From: an uncultured bacterium
Lineage (GTDB): Bacteria > Cyanobacteriota > Vampirovibrionia > Gastranaerophilales > Gastranaerophilaceae
Direction: 5' to 3'
Assembly: GCA_948684385.1 (NCBI GenBank)
Contig: CAPQCU010000001.1
Coordinates: forward strand, 186,001 to 250,000
Length of the DNA stretch: 64,000 bases
The notes beneath the pieces are model-generated. The model had not been told where the DNA came from, did not search any database, and was given only the letters and a program-made list of their open reading frames with translations. Shown one piece after another: positions 35,180-43,135 of the stretch; the first letter of the stretch is position 1, and every line of letters begins with the position of its first letter. The translations under genes and the position numbers were made by a program.

Positions 35180-36202
35180 TTAATTATTTTCTGCTAATTT
35201 CTCACGCACTAAAGTTTCTACCTGATTTAAAATTTCAGGATTGTTTGCGAGAAATTCCTTTGCTTTGTCTCTTCCCTGACCAAGCTTGTCATCATTAAAG
35301 CTAAACCATGAGCCGGCTTTTTTTACAATATCCAAATCAACAGCTACGTCAAGAATGTTACCAATCTTACAAATACCTTTTCCAAAGATAATATCAAACT
35401 CGGCTGTTCTGAAAGGAGGTGCTACTTTATTCTTCAAGATACGAACTCTTACATGGTTTCCGATATCTTCGCCATCACCTTTTAAACCTTCAACACGTTT
35501 GATTTCCAAACGAACAGAAGCGTAATACTTAAGCGCATTACCGCCGGTTGTTGTTTCAGGATTACCATACATAACTCCGATTTTTTGTCGCAGCTGGTTA
35601 ATAAAAATAACAGTTGTTCTTGTTTTACCAATAATACCTGTAAGTTTTCTTAAAGCTTTTGACATCAATCTTGCCTGTAAGCCCATCTGCTGGTCTTCCA
35701 TAGAGCCTTCGATTTCTGCTTTAGGAACAAGAGCCGCTACAGAGTCAACAACAATTATATCAACAGCTCCTGAGCGCACAAGTTCTTCTGTAATATCAAG
35801 AGCCTGTTCTCCTGTATCCGGCTGAGAGATAAGGAGTTCATCAATATTTACTCCAAGATTTCTTGCATATTCAGGGTCAAGAGCGTGTTCTGCGTCAACA
35901 AACGCAGCGATTCCGCCTTTTTTCTGGCATTCAGCAACAATGTGCTGGGCAAGAGTTGTTTTACCTGAAGATTCAGGGCCGTAAACTTCAATAATACGAC
36001 CGCGCGGAATACCTCCGACTCCAAGAGCAACGTCAAGAGCAAGTGCACCGGTAGGAATAGTTTCTACGCTTACAGCAGGCTTGTCGCCAAGCTTCATAAT
36101 TGCACCTTTTCCAAAATCTTTCTCGATTTTTTCAATTGCAAGTTTTAGCGCTTTGCTTCTTTCATCTGTTGTATTTGTTTCTACTGTTGCTTCTTTCGCC
36201 AT
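35180..36202 (-). CDS. recA: Recombinase RecA
   Basis: 340 residues, complete. RecA forms filaments on single-stranded DNA, drives strand exchange and promotes LexA cleavage. Walker A is GPESSGKTT (75-83), Walker B is IIVVDSVAALVPKAEIEG, and the L2 and conserved NQLRQKIGVMYGNPETTTGG region is intact. AGGGTG at 7 nt supports the ATG. It starts 9 nt after the stop of a DNA-binding-like coiled-coil gene and is probably cotranscribed with it. No LexA-type box was recognised upstream. Confidence 0.98.
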   Translation of the reverse strand: MAKEATVETNTTDERSKALKLAIEKIEKDFGKGAIMKLGDKPAVSVETIPTGALALDVALGVGGIPRGRIIEVYGPESSGKTTLAQHIVAECQKKGGIAAFVDAEHALDPEYARNLGVNIDELLISQPDTGEQALDITEELVRSGAVDIIVVDSVAALVPKAEIEGSMEDQQMGLQARLMSKALRKLTGIIGKTRTTVIFINQLRQKIGVMYGNPETTTGGNALKYYASVRLEIKRVEGLKGDGEDIGNHVRVRILKNKVAPPFRTAEFDIIFGKGICKIGNILDVAVDLDIVKKAGSWFSFNDDKLGQGRDKAKEFLANNPEILNQVETLVREKLAENN

Positions 36203-36211
36203 TCTATCACC

Positions 36212-36730
36212 CTATAACATGAAGTTTGTTTCTTCTTCTTTTTTAACATAAAAACCGCACATAAGAGGTTTAAAACTGCTTAAAACATTCTTAAGTTTGA
36301 AGTTTTCTTTATTAAGTTCGTTAACTTTGTTTTTTAAATTTTCGTTTTCAGTTTTACATCTGACAAGTTCTAAAACCACATCGTCCATTCCTTCAAGCTT
36401 TTCATCAATAAGTTTGGTCATAGATGTAGTAATATTATTTTCCATTTTATTAAGTGTATCCAGTAAGCCATTAACTACAGCTTGTGAATTCGGCTTTGTC
36501 ATAACGGGTAATGTCATCTTCTTCTTTTCTTCCTTTTCATTCATTCCTGTAATCACTGATGATTTTGCATTTCTTAATTTCTTAACTTCGTCTATAGAAA
36601 AATATATCTGACCTTTGTGGTCTTTTTTAGGGGTCACAGAAGTCTTTTTGCATAACTCAACTATCTCTTTATTATCAATATTTAAAAGTTTTCTAACATC
36701 ATTTGGCAAAAGTACTTTGTTAGCATTCAT
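36212..36730 (-). CDS. MerR-like HTH protein with coiled coil, upstream of recA
   Basis: About 172 residues from ATG at 36730 (an ATG at 36808 is in frame, but the segment between is Ile/Tyr-rich and includes the upstream palindrome). Residues 5-52 (LLPNDVRKLLNIDNKEIVEL, then GQIYFSIDEVKKLR) look like a MerR/Xis-type winged helix. A linker and a C-terminal coiled coil (about 85-155) with heptads (LELVRCKTENENLKNKVNEL) suggest a dimer. It is likely a regulator or DNA-organising protein; the target is unknown. Coupled with recA. Confidence 0.55.
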   Translation of the reverse strand: MNANKVLLPNDVRKLLNIDNKEIVELCKKTSVTPKKDHKGQIYFSIDEVKKLRNAKSSVITGMNEKEEKKKMTLPVMTKPNSQAVVNGLLDTLNKMENNITTSMTKLIDEKLEGMDDVVLELVRCKTENENLKNKVNELNKENFKLKNVLSSFKPLMCGFYVKKEEETNFML

Positions 36731-36797
36731 TTTAAAAATTTTCCCCTCTATCTCTACCCAACAATCATTGTAATAAATAAAAAAAATTATTTCCAGT

Positions 36798-36819
36798 ATT
36801 TGTAACAATTTTTACAAAT
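36798..36819. promoter_or_regulatory. NtcA-like palindrome upstream of glnA
   Basis: Perfect inverted repeat ATTTGTA and TACAAAT separated by 8 bp, containing the NtcA consensus GTA-N8-TAC. Its centre is about 63 bp before the predicted glnA transcription start, the position used by CRP-class activators at class I promoters. NtcA is the cyanobacterial nitrogen regulator and glnA is its classic target. No ntcA gene is in the window. Confidence 0.5.
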
Positions 36820-36836
36820 TCTTAATATTAAACATA

Positions 36837-36865
36837 TTGACCATCTGACAAAAAAAATATATAGT
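36837..36865 (+). promoter_or_regulatory. glnA promoter
   Basis: TTGACC (36837-36842), 17 nt, TATAGT (36860-36865). A short palindrome, GTGTAC-TAC-GTACAC, begins at 36864 and overlaps the predicted transcription start. TAGGAG at 36888-36893 is the ribosome-binding site. Confidence 0.65.
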
Positions 36866-36900
36866 GTACTACGTACACAGAATAGTTAGGAGAATTCATT

Positions 36901-38262
36901 ATGGAATTTCAACATCAACCGCTCAACGGCGCAACTTACACAGACGCCGATATTAAAAGGCTTATTACAGAATACAATGTTCAGTTTATTAAACTGCAGT
37001 TTGTAGACATAAACGGGCAGGTTAAAAACCTTGCTGTGCCTTCCGAGCACATTGACAGAGTACTTAACAATGAAATGATGCTTGACGGCTCATCAATCAA
37101 AGGGTTTAGAAATATTGAAACTTCCGATATGTTCTTCTATCCTGACAAAAACACTTTCCAAATCCTTCCATGGCAGGAACACGACGGTAAAAACTCTGCA
37201 AGATTAATTTGTGATATCTACAACGCAGACGGAACTCCATTCGAAGGATGTCCGAGATGCAACTTAAAAAGGCTTATGGCTGAAGCTCAAAAACTCGGTT
37301 TCTCTATGAACGTAGGGCCGGAAGCTGAATTTTTCCTATTTGAAAAAGATGAAGAAGACAGAATTACTACAAAAACTCACGACAGAGCAGGATATTACGA
37401 CGTTGGGCCGGATGATTTAGGTGAAGCAGTGCGTTCTGATATCGTAAGCACGCTTCAGGAAATGGATTTTGATATAGAAGCTTCTCACCACGAAGTTGCA
37501 GACGGTCAGCATGAAGTTGATTTCAAATACTCAGATATCCTGACAACAGCTGATAATGTTGCGACTTTTAGAGTTGCGGTTAAAGCTGTTGCTGCACAGT
37601 ATGGCTTACATGCAACATTTATGCCAAAACCTGTTTACGGAATTAACGGTTCCGGTATGCACTGCAACATCTCTTTATTTAAAGACGGTAAAAATGCTTT
37701 CTTTGATGAAAAAGCTGAATATCAGCTTTCTGATACCGCAAGATATGCAATCGGCGGACTTTTAAAACACATTAAAAGCATAACCGCAATTCTCAATCCG
37801 ACCGTAAACAGCTACAAACGTCTTGTTCCGGGCTACGAAGCACCTGTTTACATGGCATGGTCTCTTGCAAACAGAAGTGCACTCTTAAGAGTTCCTGCAA
37901 AACGCGGAATGTCTACCCGTGTTGAGCTCCGCTCACCTGACCCGAGCTGCAACCCTTATCTTGCTTTCGCAACTATTCTTGCTGCGTGTTTAGATGGTGT
38001 AAGAAATAAAATTGAGCCGCCAAAACCGGTAGAAGCGAATATTTACAAGCTTTCAGACAGAGACAGAAAAAAGATGAAAATCGAATCTCTTCCGGGAAGT
38101 TTAGAAGAAGCTTTAGGATACATGGAAAAATCACTTATTGCAAAAACAGCTCTCGGAGACCATATTCTAGATGAGTTTTTGACAGCAAAAGAAATCGAAT
38201 GGGATTCATTCAGAACTTACGTTTCGCAGTGGGAAATTGATAAGTATCTGGCGAGATATTAG
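36901..38262 (+). CDS. glnA: Glutamine synthetase type I (alpha)
   Basis: 453 residues. It makes glutamine from glutamate, ammonia and ATP as a dodecamer. Signatures: FVDINGQVKNLAVP, DGSSIKGFRNIETSDM, GPEAEFFLFE, HHEVADGQHEVDFKY, NGSGMHCNISLF, KRLVPGYEAPVYMAWS and RGMSTRVELRSPDPSCNPYL. The length and the absence of the adenylylation-site loop with its Tyr place it in the GSI-alpha group, which is not controlled by adenylylation but by transcription and feedback. An NtcA-like box precedes the promoter. Monocistronic. Confidence 0.97.
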   Translation: MEFQHQPLNGATYTDADIKRLITEYNVQFIKLQFVDINGQVKNLAVPSEHIDRVLNNEMMLDGSSIKGFRNIETSDMFFYPDKNTFQILPWQEHDGKNSARLICDIYNADGTPFEGCPRCNLKRLMAEAQKLGFSMNVGPEAEFFLFEKDEEDRITTKTHDRAGYYDVGPDDLGEAVRSDIVSTLQEMDFDIEASHHEVADGQHEVDFKYSDILTTADNVATFRVAVKAVAAQYGLHATFMPKPVYGINGSGMHCNISLFKDGKNAFFDEKAEYQLSDTARYAIGGLLKHIKSITAILNPTVNSYKRLVPGYEAPVYMAWSLANRSALLRVPAKRGMSTRVELRSPDPSCNPYLAFATILAACLDGVRNKIEPPKPVEANIYKLSDRDRKKMKIESLPGSLEEALGYMEKSLIAKTALGDHILDEFLTAKEIEWDSFRTYVSQWEIDKYLARY

Positions 38263-38359
38263 TGGTAGGTTTAGTAGTTACATCAAATCAGTAGTTCCAA
38301 AACCAGCCCCATGTATTTACTCCGTTGACAAATATGTTAAAATAGTAAATAATAATAGA

Positions 38360-38442
38360 AGCAGGGCGGCAGTTGTCCAAGCTGCCTGAGCCTTGTTAGA
38401 AGTCTAACGGTTCTTACTTATTAAAGTGAGAGCCGTTTTTAA
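38360..38442 (+). ncRNA. Antisense RNA of module E (candidate type I antitoxin)
   Basis: Promoter TTGACA (38325-38330), 17 nt, AATAAT (38348-38353). The RNA starts near GCAGGGC, forms hairpins GGCAG/CTGCC and GTTAGA/TCTAAC, and ends at AACGGTTCT/AGAGCCGTT plus TTTTT. GAAGTCTAA at 38399-38407 recurs at 38525-38533 in the peptide mRNA leader (9 perfect base pairs). The 62 bp between the glnA stop and this promoter hold nothing I recognise. Confidence 0.6.
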
Positions 38443-38494
38443 TTATAAATAAAATCAAGAAGATTAAAAATAAACTTACATTGAAATCGTTCAT
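38414..38494 (-). CDS. Small hydrophobic peptide, module E (candidate type I toxin)
   Basis: A 26-residue peptide, core FNVSLFLIFLILFIIKN with the same GSHxNK tail as module A. GGAGG at 38500-38504 is 5 nt before ATG at 38494. The promoter is TAGACA (38611-38616), 17 nt, TAAAAT (38588-38593); its TAG is the stop codon of coaX. Conservation of the hydrophobic core between modules A and E, despite different leaders, supports selection on the peptide. Confidence 0.65.
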   Translation of the reverse strand: MNDFNVSLFLIFLILFIIKNGSHFNK

Positions 38495-38613
38495 AACAGC
38501 CTCCTTTCTTTCGGAGTCTAACCCGAAGTCTAAATAAAAATGTCGGTTAGCACCTTTAGAAATAAGGCTCTTTTGCCCTGCATATTTATTTTACAATAAA
38601 TTTTCCATTTTGT

Positions 38614-39366
38614 CTATTTGTTAAGCTGATATAAAAAGCGCAAACCCTCTAAAGTCAAATAAGGGTTCACAAAATCGAACCGGCGCTTCATGTATTTTGA
38701 AATCAAAGTCGAGTACCCGCCGGTCGCAACAATACAAGCTTTAGAGCCCAGCTCTTTTTCACATTGCTCTATTAAACCTTCAATAGCAGAAGCAGAACCC
38801 CGTATTACTCCGGATAAAATTGCATTACAAGTGTTGTCGCCAATCACCTTTTCTGATTCGCTAATTTCAATTTTAGGAAGCTTAGAAGTTGCGCTATTCA
38901 AAGCTCTCAGTTGCAAATTCAGCCCCGGCATTATTACTCCGCCTACAAAATTACCGTCTTTATCAATAATATCAAAAGTTGTTGCTGTACCTAAATCTAC
39001 AACAATCGCAGGTTTTGGGTACAAAACGTAAGCTCCGCAAGCGTTTGCAATTCTATCTGCTCCGGCTTCTTTTGGATTTTTAAGTTTAATTTTTATACCT
39101 AAGTTTAAACTATCCGAAAGCAAAATTGAATTCAGGTGAAAAACATTATCAAGTGCGTGTTTAAAAGTTAAGCTCAGCTCATCAACTACAGAAGCTAATA
39201 TACATGAATTTACACTGTAATTTTCAAACAAAGTATGCAATAAGATTTCATACTCTTCCTGCGGAAGCTCTTTATCAGAAGGAAGTCTGAATGTTTCAAC
39301 AAGGTTTTCGTTATCAAAAATACCCAACGTAATACTGGTATTACCAATATCAACCGTTAAAAGCAT
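38614..39366 (-). CDS. coaX: Type III pantothenate kinase
   Basis: 250 residues, complete CoaX. It phosphorylates pantothenate as the first step of coenzyme A synthesis and is insensitive to CoA feedback. ASKHA-fold motifs: LLTVDIGNTSITLGIF, GADRIANACGAYVLY, VVDLGTATTFDIID, GGVIMPGL and CIVATGGYSTLI. It is the last gene of a minus-strand operon starting at 41996, 1 nt after the WYL gene. Confidence 0.96.
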   Translation of the reverse strand: MLLTVDIGNTSITLGIFDNENLVETFRLPSDKELPQEEYEILLHTLFENYSVNSCILASVVDELSLTFKHALDNVFHLNSILLSDSLNLGIKIKLKNPKEAGADRIANACGAYVLYPKPAIVVDLGTATTFDIIDKDGNFVGGVIMPGLNLQLRALNSATSKLPKIEISESEKVIGDNTCNAILSGVIRGSASAIEGLIEQCEKELGSKACIVATGGYSTLISKYMKRRFDFVNPYLTLEGLRFLYQLNK

Positions 39367-39367
39367 T

Positions 39368-40237
39368 TTATTTTATCTCCCCGTAATTGCTCAAAGCTCC
39401 GTCTATGATTTGAGCCATTTCTTCTCTATAGCTTTTTGGGTGAATAATTTCACACTTGTCATCATATCTAAGCAGTCTTGACAATAAAACATCTTTACTG
39501 TCGCTTTGATTTGAAACTGTTATGCTTGTTCCGTCGTAAGGTTTAACAAGTCTTTCATTTTCTCTAAGATTGTATCTTAAAGCCAGAGCGCCTTTAAGTT
39601 CAAACACAACAACCTGTTCATTAAAAGTAGCAATAAATTTTTCATTTAAAACTTCTAAGCCTGAAACTCTATTGATATCAATCAGTTTATCTTTATTCTT
39701 TGAAATAACGTGGAAAAAAGTTTTGCCATTATTCACGTCCATTTTAACAGGAATACAGTCAAGAATATCTCTGTTTTTGAACATAAGTCTTACTTTTCTT
39801 TTATCACTCACTGCATGTTCAAAAAGTTCAGCAGAAATCTGATAAGACTCTTTTTCTACTCTTGCTAATTTTCTGTTAGTGAATTTATTGACTTTTTCTA
39901 TAAACTCATCAAAAATCTTATTGTATTTTTTTGCCATGTCATTTCTGACAATACTCTGCAAAGTTTCAAGGAGGTTAACTTCGCAAGTAGTAAGCTCAAA
40001 ACCGAAAGGCATACTGGTTACAAAATACTTGTTATGAATTTTAGGTATTTCTATCCCGCAAAATCTGCAGGTATTAATATACTTGCTTACAACAGCATTA
40101 TTAAAAATCGGAGTAACTTCCTGAGAATTAAGTTTTTCAATAATTTCCTGCATTGAAAAATTGCCTTGAAGCAGCACATTTAATGTTTTTAAAACCTGAA
40201 TACAAGATTGATTTTTTTTCATAGAAATCTTAGGCAT
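39368..40237 (-). CDS. WYL-domain regulator, second of a pair
   Basis: About 289 residues from the ATG at 40237 (GAGGA 9 nt upstream; ATG at 40246 is too close to it). N-terminal helices (LKTLNVLLQGNFSMQEIIEKL) look like a helix-turn-helix, with a CRFCG pair of Cys near residue 58. The second half has WYL-like features (SDKRKVRLMFKNRDILDCIPVKM, FHVISKNKDKLIDINRVSGLEV). WYL proteins sense nucleic acids or nucleotides and act on transcription, often as PafB/PafC-like pairs. It overlaps the partner gene by 8 nt. Confidence 0.65.
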   Translation of the reverse strand: MPKISMKKNQSCIQVLKTLNVLLQGNFSMQEIIEKLNSQEVTPIFNNAVVSKYINTCRFCGIEIPKIHNKYFVTSMPFGFELTTCEVNLLETLQSIVRNDMAKKYNKIFDEFIEKVNKFTNRKLARVEKESYQISAELFEHAVSDKRKVRLMFKNRDILDCIPVKMDVNNGKTFFHVISKNKDKLIDINRVSGLEVLNEKFIATFNEQVVVFELKGALALRYNLRENERLVKPYDGTSITVSNQSDSKDVLLSRLLRYDDKCEIIHPKSYREEMAQIIDGALSNYGEIK

Positions 40238-41162
40238 TATAAACATTCCTCATACTTTTTAATTTTCTTATAACTTCTTCTCTAAGCTCAGACGGTTCAA
40301 GAACAGTACAGCTTGCACCGAAAGACAAAATTCTTTGAACGGCAAAAAACTCGTTATAGTATCTTCCTTCTACAATCCATCCGCCTTCAGCACTTTCCAG
40401 CACATGTTCATTTTCTTCATCAAGTTCATTAATGTCAAAATTCCTGAGTAAGAATTTAATATTTGTTGTACGGATTTCAATCCCGCAATCACCGGCTATT
40501 CTTGCTATAATAGAAAGAATTCTTTTAACATTTAAAACTACAGATTTATTTTTAGCAGTATCAAAACCATACAAATAAACGCTGTCATTTTGAAAAGCAA
40601 TTTTTTGACAGATAATCGTTTTCTCAGAATCTTCTTTTGAAGACGGATTTTGGTAAACTAATTTTACTGTTTTTCTCTGTTTACAATCTTCAATAAGATT
40701 TTTGATTATTTCTACATCAAGGGATTTTAAAATAGAAATACCGCGCAAGCTTTCTTTTATTTCCGGATCGCTTACGTGTTCACTAAATTTTTTAAACAAA
40801 TCATCAAACTTTAGTATAAGTCCGATATCAGCTTTGCTTTTAATTTTTTTATAAGCTCGTTTAAGAACTGCAATTTCTTCTTCTGAGATATTAATTGAAA
40901 ACGGATGCTTTGTTAAGACATACTTACCTTCGCTTCTGGAATCAGCTCTCGAAATTTCGCAGCCCATATATCTTAACGTATTTAAATCTATTCTAAGAAT
41001 ATCATTTGAGTGCTCTGGCTCCATAATATTCCATGAAATAAAAATATCTCTTATTTCCTGCAATGACCTTGGAGCTTCGATTAATAAGCCCATCATAGCA
41101 ATTGCTCTCATGCCGGTAAGTGATATTTGATTTAATTCTGATTTCTCTGCCGGTTTAAACAA
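40230..41162 (-). CDS. WYL-domain regulator, first of a pair
   Basis: 310 residues. An N-terminal winged-helix-like segment (ISLTGMRAIAMMGLLIEAPRS, DLNTLRYMGCEISRADSRSEG) resembles HTH_11/DeoR-type DNA readers. The WYL-like part starts near 160 (DCKQRKTVKLVYQNPSSKED, VYLYGFDTAKNKSVVLNVKRI), and the C-terminal segment GRYYNEFFAVQRILSFGASC is the WCX-type extension. Paired with the next gene, it probably makes a heterodimer. Its target is unknown. It lies 20 nt after engB. Confidence 0.65.
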   Translation of the reverse strand: MFKPAEKSELNQISLTGMRAIAMMGLLIEAPRSLQEIRDIFISWNIMEPEHSNDILRIDLNTLRYMGCEISRADSRSEGKYVLTKHPFSINISEEEIAVLKRAYKKIKSKADIGLILKFDDLFKKFSEHVSDPEIKESLRGISILKSLDVEIIKNLIEDCKQRKTVKLVYQNPSSKEDSEKTIICQKIAFQNDSVYLYGFDTAKNKSVVLNVKRILSIIARIAGDCGIEIRTTNIKFLLRNFDINELDEENEHVLESAEGGWIVEGRYYNEFFAVQRILSFGASCTVLEPSELREEVIRKLKSMRNVYNA

Positions 41163-41182
41163 AATACATCCCTCATATAAAC

Positions 41183-41767
41183 TTATTTACTACTATTAAG
41201 ACACAAATTCATCAAATATTCAATCGTATTTTCACAATATCTTCTATCTTGAGCGCTAAAAGCCAGAACATCACCGGAAAATTTCTTCTTTACATTTGCA
41301 AGAACAGCTTGCTGCTTGCTTTTCGGGATGTAATCGATTTTAGTAACTATTGTAAATACAGGTAAATTGTACGTTTCAACCCATTCGCGCATCTGAAAAT
41401 CATTCTTCTGGATATCATGTCTTGCATCAATAAACTGTATCAAAGACTTAATCTGCTTTCTGTTTAAAAGGTATTCTTCTAAATATTTCTGCCATCTGGC
41501 CTGAGCTTCTTTAGAAACTTTTGCATACCCGTATCCCGGAAGGTCAGCAATCATAAATGTGTCAGAAAAGTTAAAGAAATTAATAAGCCTTGTCTTACCC
41601 GGAGTGTTGGAAGTTTTTGCAAGTTTTTTGTTATTTGCAAGAGCATTAATAAACGAAGATTTACCTACATTTGAGCGCCCGAGAAGCGGGAACTCCGGCA
41701 TTGTAAAATCCGGACACTGGGAAAGTTTTTCTGCGCTTATTATGAAATTTGCGTTACAAGACTTCAT
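41183..41767 (-). CDS. engB: Ribosome-biogenesis GTPase EngB/YsxC
   Basis: 194 residues. G1 GRSNVGKSS (30-38), G2 TSNTPGKT, G3 DLPGYG, G4 VTKIDY and G5 FSAQD are all present. EngB helps assemble the large ribosomal subunit. AAGGA upstream supports the start. It overlaps the small ORF upstream by 14 nt. Confidence 0.95.
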   Translation of the reverse strand: MKSCNANFIISAEKLSQCPDFTMPEFPLLGRSNVGKSSFINALANNKKLAKTSNTPGKTRLINFFNFSDTFMIADLPGYGYAKVSKEAQARWQKYLEEYLLNRKQIKSLIQFIDARHDIQKNDFQMREWVETYNLPVFTIVTKIDYIPKSKQQAVLANVKKKFSGDVLAFSAQDRRYCENTIEYLMNLCLNSSK

Positions 41768-41996
41768 GTTCTTTTTCCTTTTTATTTGCTCTATGCTGTG
41801 CTAAAGTTAACAGGTTAAAAACTTTTTCGTTATTTACAATTGTTAACTGAGTTTTATTATTAACCATACTCACATCAATCGAAGGTTTGTTTTCAAAAAT
41901 ATTTCCGGTTTGAATACTTACAATCTGTATAAAATTGTCCCTTAGAATGCTAAGGGGTTCTTTTAAAAATGTCTCGAAAGTCTTAAAAATATTCAT
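41754..41996 (-). CDS. Small conserved-looking protein, unknown function
   Basis: 80 residues, no recognised domain. It is the first gene of the engB-WYL-WYL-coaX operon, overlapping engB by 14 nt, and no competing gene lies on the other strand, which is why I keep it. The protein has a beta-rich middle (KPSIDVSMVNNKTQLTIVNN) and a basic C-terminal helix (LAQHRANKKEKEHEVL). The ribosome-binding site is weak (GCGGTAAG). Confidence 0.5.
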   Translation of the reverse strand: MNIFKTFETFLKEPLSILRDNFIQIVSIQTGNIFENKPSIDVSMVNNKTQLTIVNNEKVFNLLTLAQHRANKKEKEHEVL

Positions 41997-42028
41997 ACTT
42001 ACCGCTTCTAACTTTTGTATTAGTATTG

Positions 42029-42034
42029 TATAAT
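42029..42034 (+). promoter_or_regulatory. -10 for leaderless xerC-like gene
   Basis: TATAAT lies 7 nt (all A) before the ATG at 42042, with no ribosome-binding site. Confidence 0.45.
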
Positions 42035-42041
42035 AAAAAAA

Positions 42042-42950
42042 ATGAATAATACAGAGAAAGAATATATTGAATCGTTTAAAACATATCTAAGTGTAGAGAA
42101 AAATTTCTCAAATCACACAATTAAAGCTTACGAATCTGATATTGTAAGCTATATTTTATGGTTGAATGATGTAAGCTGCACAGATGTTGATTTCAATAAA
42201 CTTCGGGAATATTTACATTTTATCCAGAGATTTGATTACAAAAAAACAACAATTGCGCGAAAAATCGCTTCAATAAGAACTTTCTACAAGTTTCTTTTTC
42301 GTGAAAGATATATAGACTCCGACCCTGCAATTTCATTATCTGCTCCGAAAAGACCAAAATCTTTGCCAAAATTTTTAACACCGGAAGAGGTTGAACAAAT
42401 TTTAAACAACGTAAAAATTGACACTCCTGCAGGATTTAGAAACCGTGTAATTCTTGAACTTCTCTGGGCAACCGGCATGCGTGTTTCCGAGCTTAGCAAT
42501 TTAAATTTCGGTGATTTAAATATAGAAGAAAACGAAATCCGTGTTTTTGGTAAAGGTGCCAAAGAACGCATTGTACTTATCTCTGACCGTGCAAAAAAAT
42601 ATCTAACACAATACATAAGCTCGGCGAGAAGCCTTCTTGCTCCCGGTTATGAGATTGGAGAAATTAATGATAGCTCGCCTGTATTTATAAACAGCACAGC
42701 TTATAGGCTTCAAAACAAAACAATAAGAAATGTCATAAAAGATATCGTAGAAAAAATTGAGCTTCCTAAAAAAGTAACTCCGCACGTTTTCCGTCACAGT
42801 TTTGCAACAAAGTTAATAGAAAACGGAGCCGATTTAAGAGTTGTTCAGGAGCTTTTAGGTCACGCCGGCATTTCGAACACGCAAATATACACCCACATAT
42901 CTTTAAAACACATGAAAGATGTTTACGAATCAGCTCATCCGCATAGTTAA
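42042..42950 (+). CDS. xerC: Tyrosine recombinase XerC/XerD
   Basis: 302 residues, the length of chromosomal Xer proteins. N-terminal SAM-like core-binding domain (ESFKTYLSVEKNFSNHTIKAY) and C-terminal catalytic domain with Arg in TGMRVSELSNL (near 147), Lys in FGKGAKER, HVFRHSFATKL, LLGHAGISNTQIYTHIS with the nucleophile Tyr near 282. It should resolve chromosome dimers at a dif site. No phage or integron gene is adjacent, so a housekeeping role is more likely than mobile-element integration; XerC versus XerD cannot be decided. Confidence 0.88.
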   Translation: MNNTEKEYIESFKTYLSVEKNFSNHTIKAYESDIVSYILWLNDVSCTDVDFNKLREYLHFIQRFDYKKTTIARKIASIRTFYKFLFRERYIDSDPAISLSAPKRPKSLPKFLTPEEVEQILNNVKIDTPAGFRNRVILELLWATGMRVSELSNLNFGDLNIEENEIRVFGKGAKERIVLISDRAKKYLTQYISSARSLLAPGYEIGEINDSSPVFINSTAYRLQNKTIRNVIKDIVEKIELPKKVTPHVFRHSFATKLIENGADLRVVQELLGHAGISNTQIYTHISLKHMKDVYESAHPHS

Positions 42951-43066
42951 TTTTTGATGTATTGTCAAATTGTATAAAGATGTTGTATAATATGTTTGTA
43001 GGGCTTGCACATGCAACTTCGTCACACACAATTTACATAGGAAATTTGGACGAAAGGAGGCAAGCT

Positions 43067-43135
43067 ATGATTAAACAAATAATAATGCTATTACTGGCAT
43101 TTGCAATCACAGTAATAGCACTAAAATTGAATTAA
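43067..43135 (+). CDS. Small hydrophobic peptide, module F (candidate type I toxin)
   Basis: A 22-residue peptide, IKQIIMLLLAFAITVIALKLN after the Met minus its last residues in the tail, very like module C. GGAGG at 43056-43060 lies 6 nt before ATG at 43067. Promoter TTGTCA (42962-42967), 18 nt, TATAAT (42986-42991). The leader hairpin TTCGTC (43018-43023) with GACGAA (43049-43054) ends 1 nt before the Shine-Dalgarno, and its loop carries CATAGG (43036-43041), the cognate site. GTAGGGC at the 5' end complements GCCCTAC at 43186-43192. Confidence 0.68.
   Translation: MIKQIIMLLLAFAITVIALKLN

Noticed and set aside
42042..42950. Integrase marking a mobile element
   Set aside because: Length and sequence fit housekeeping Xer; no att repeats, phage genes or composition change nearby.
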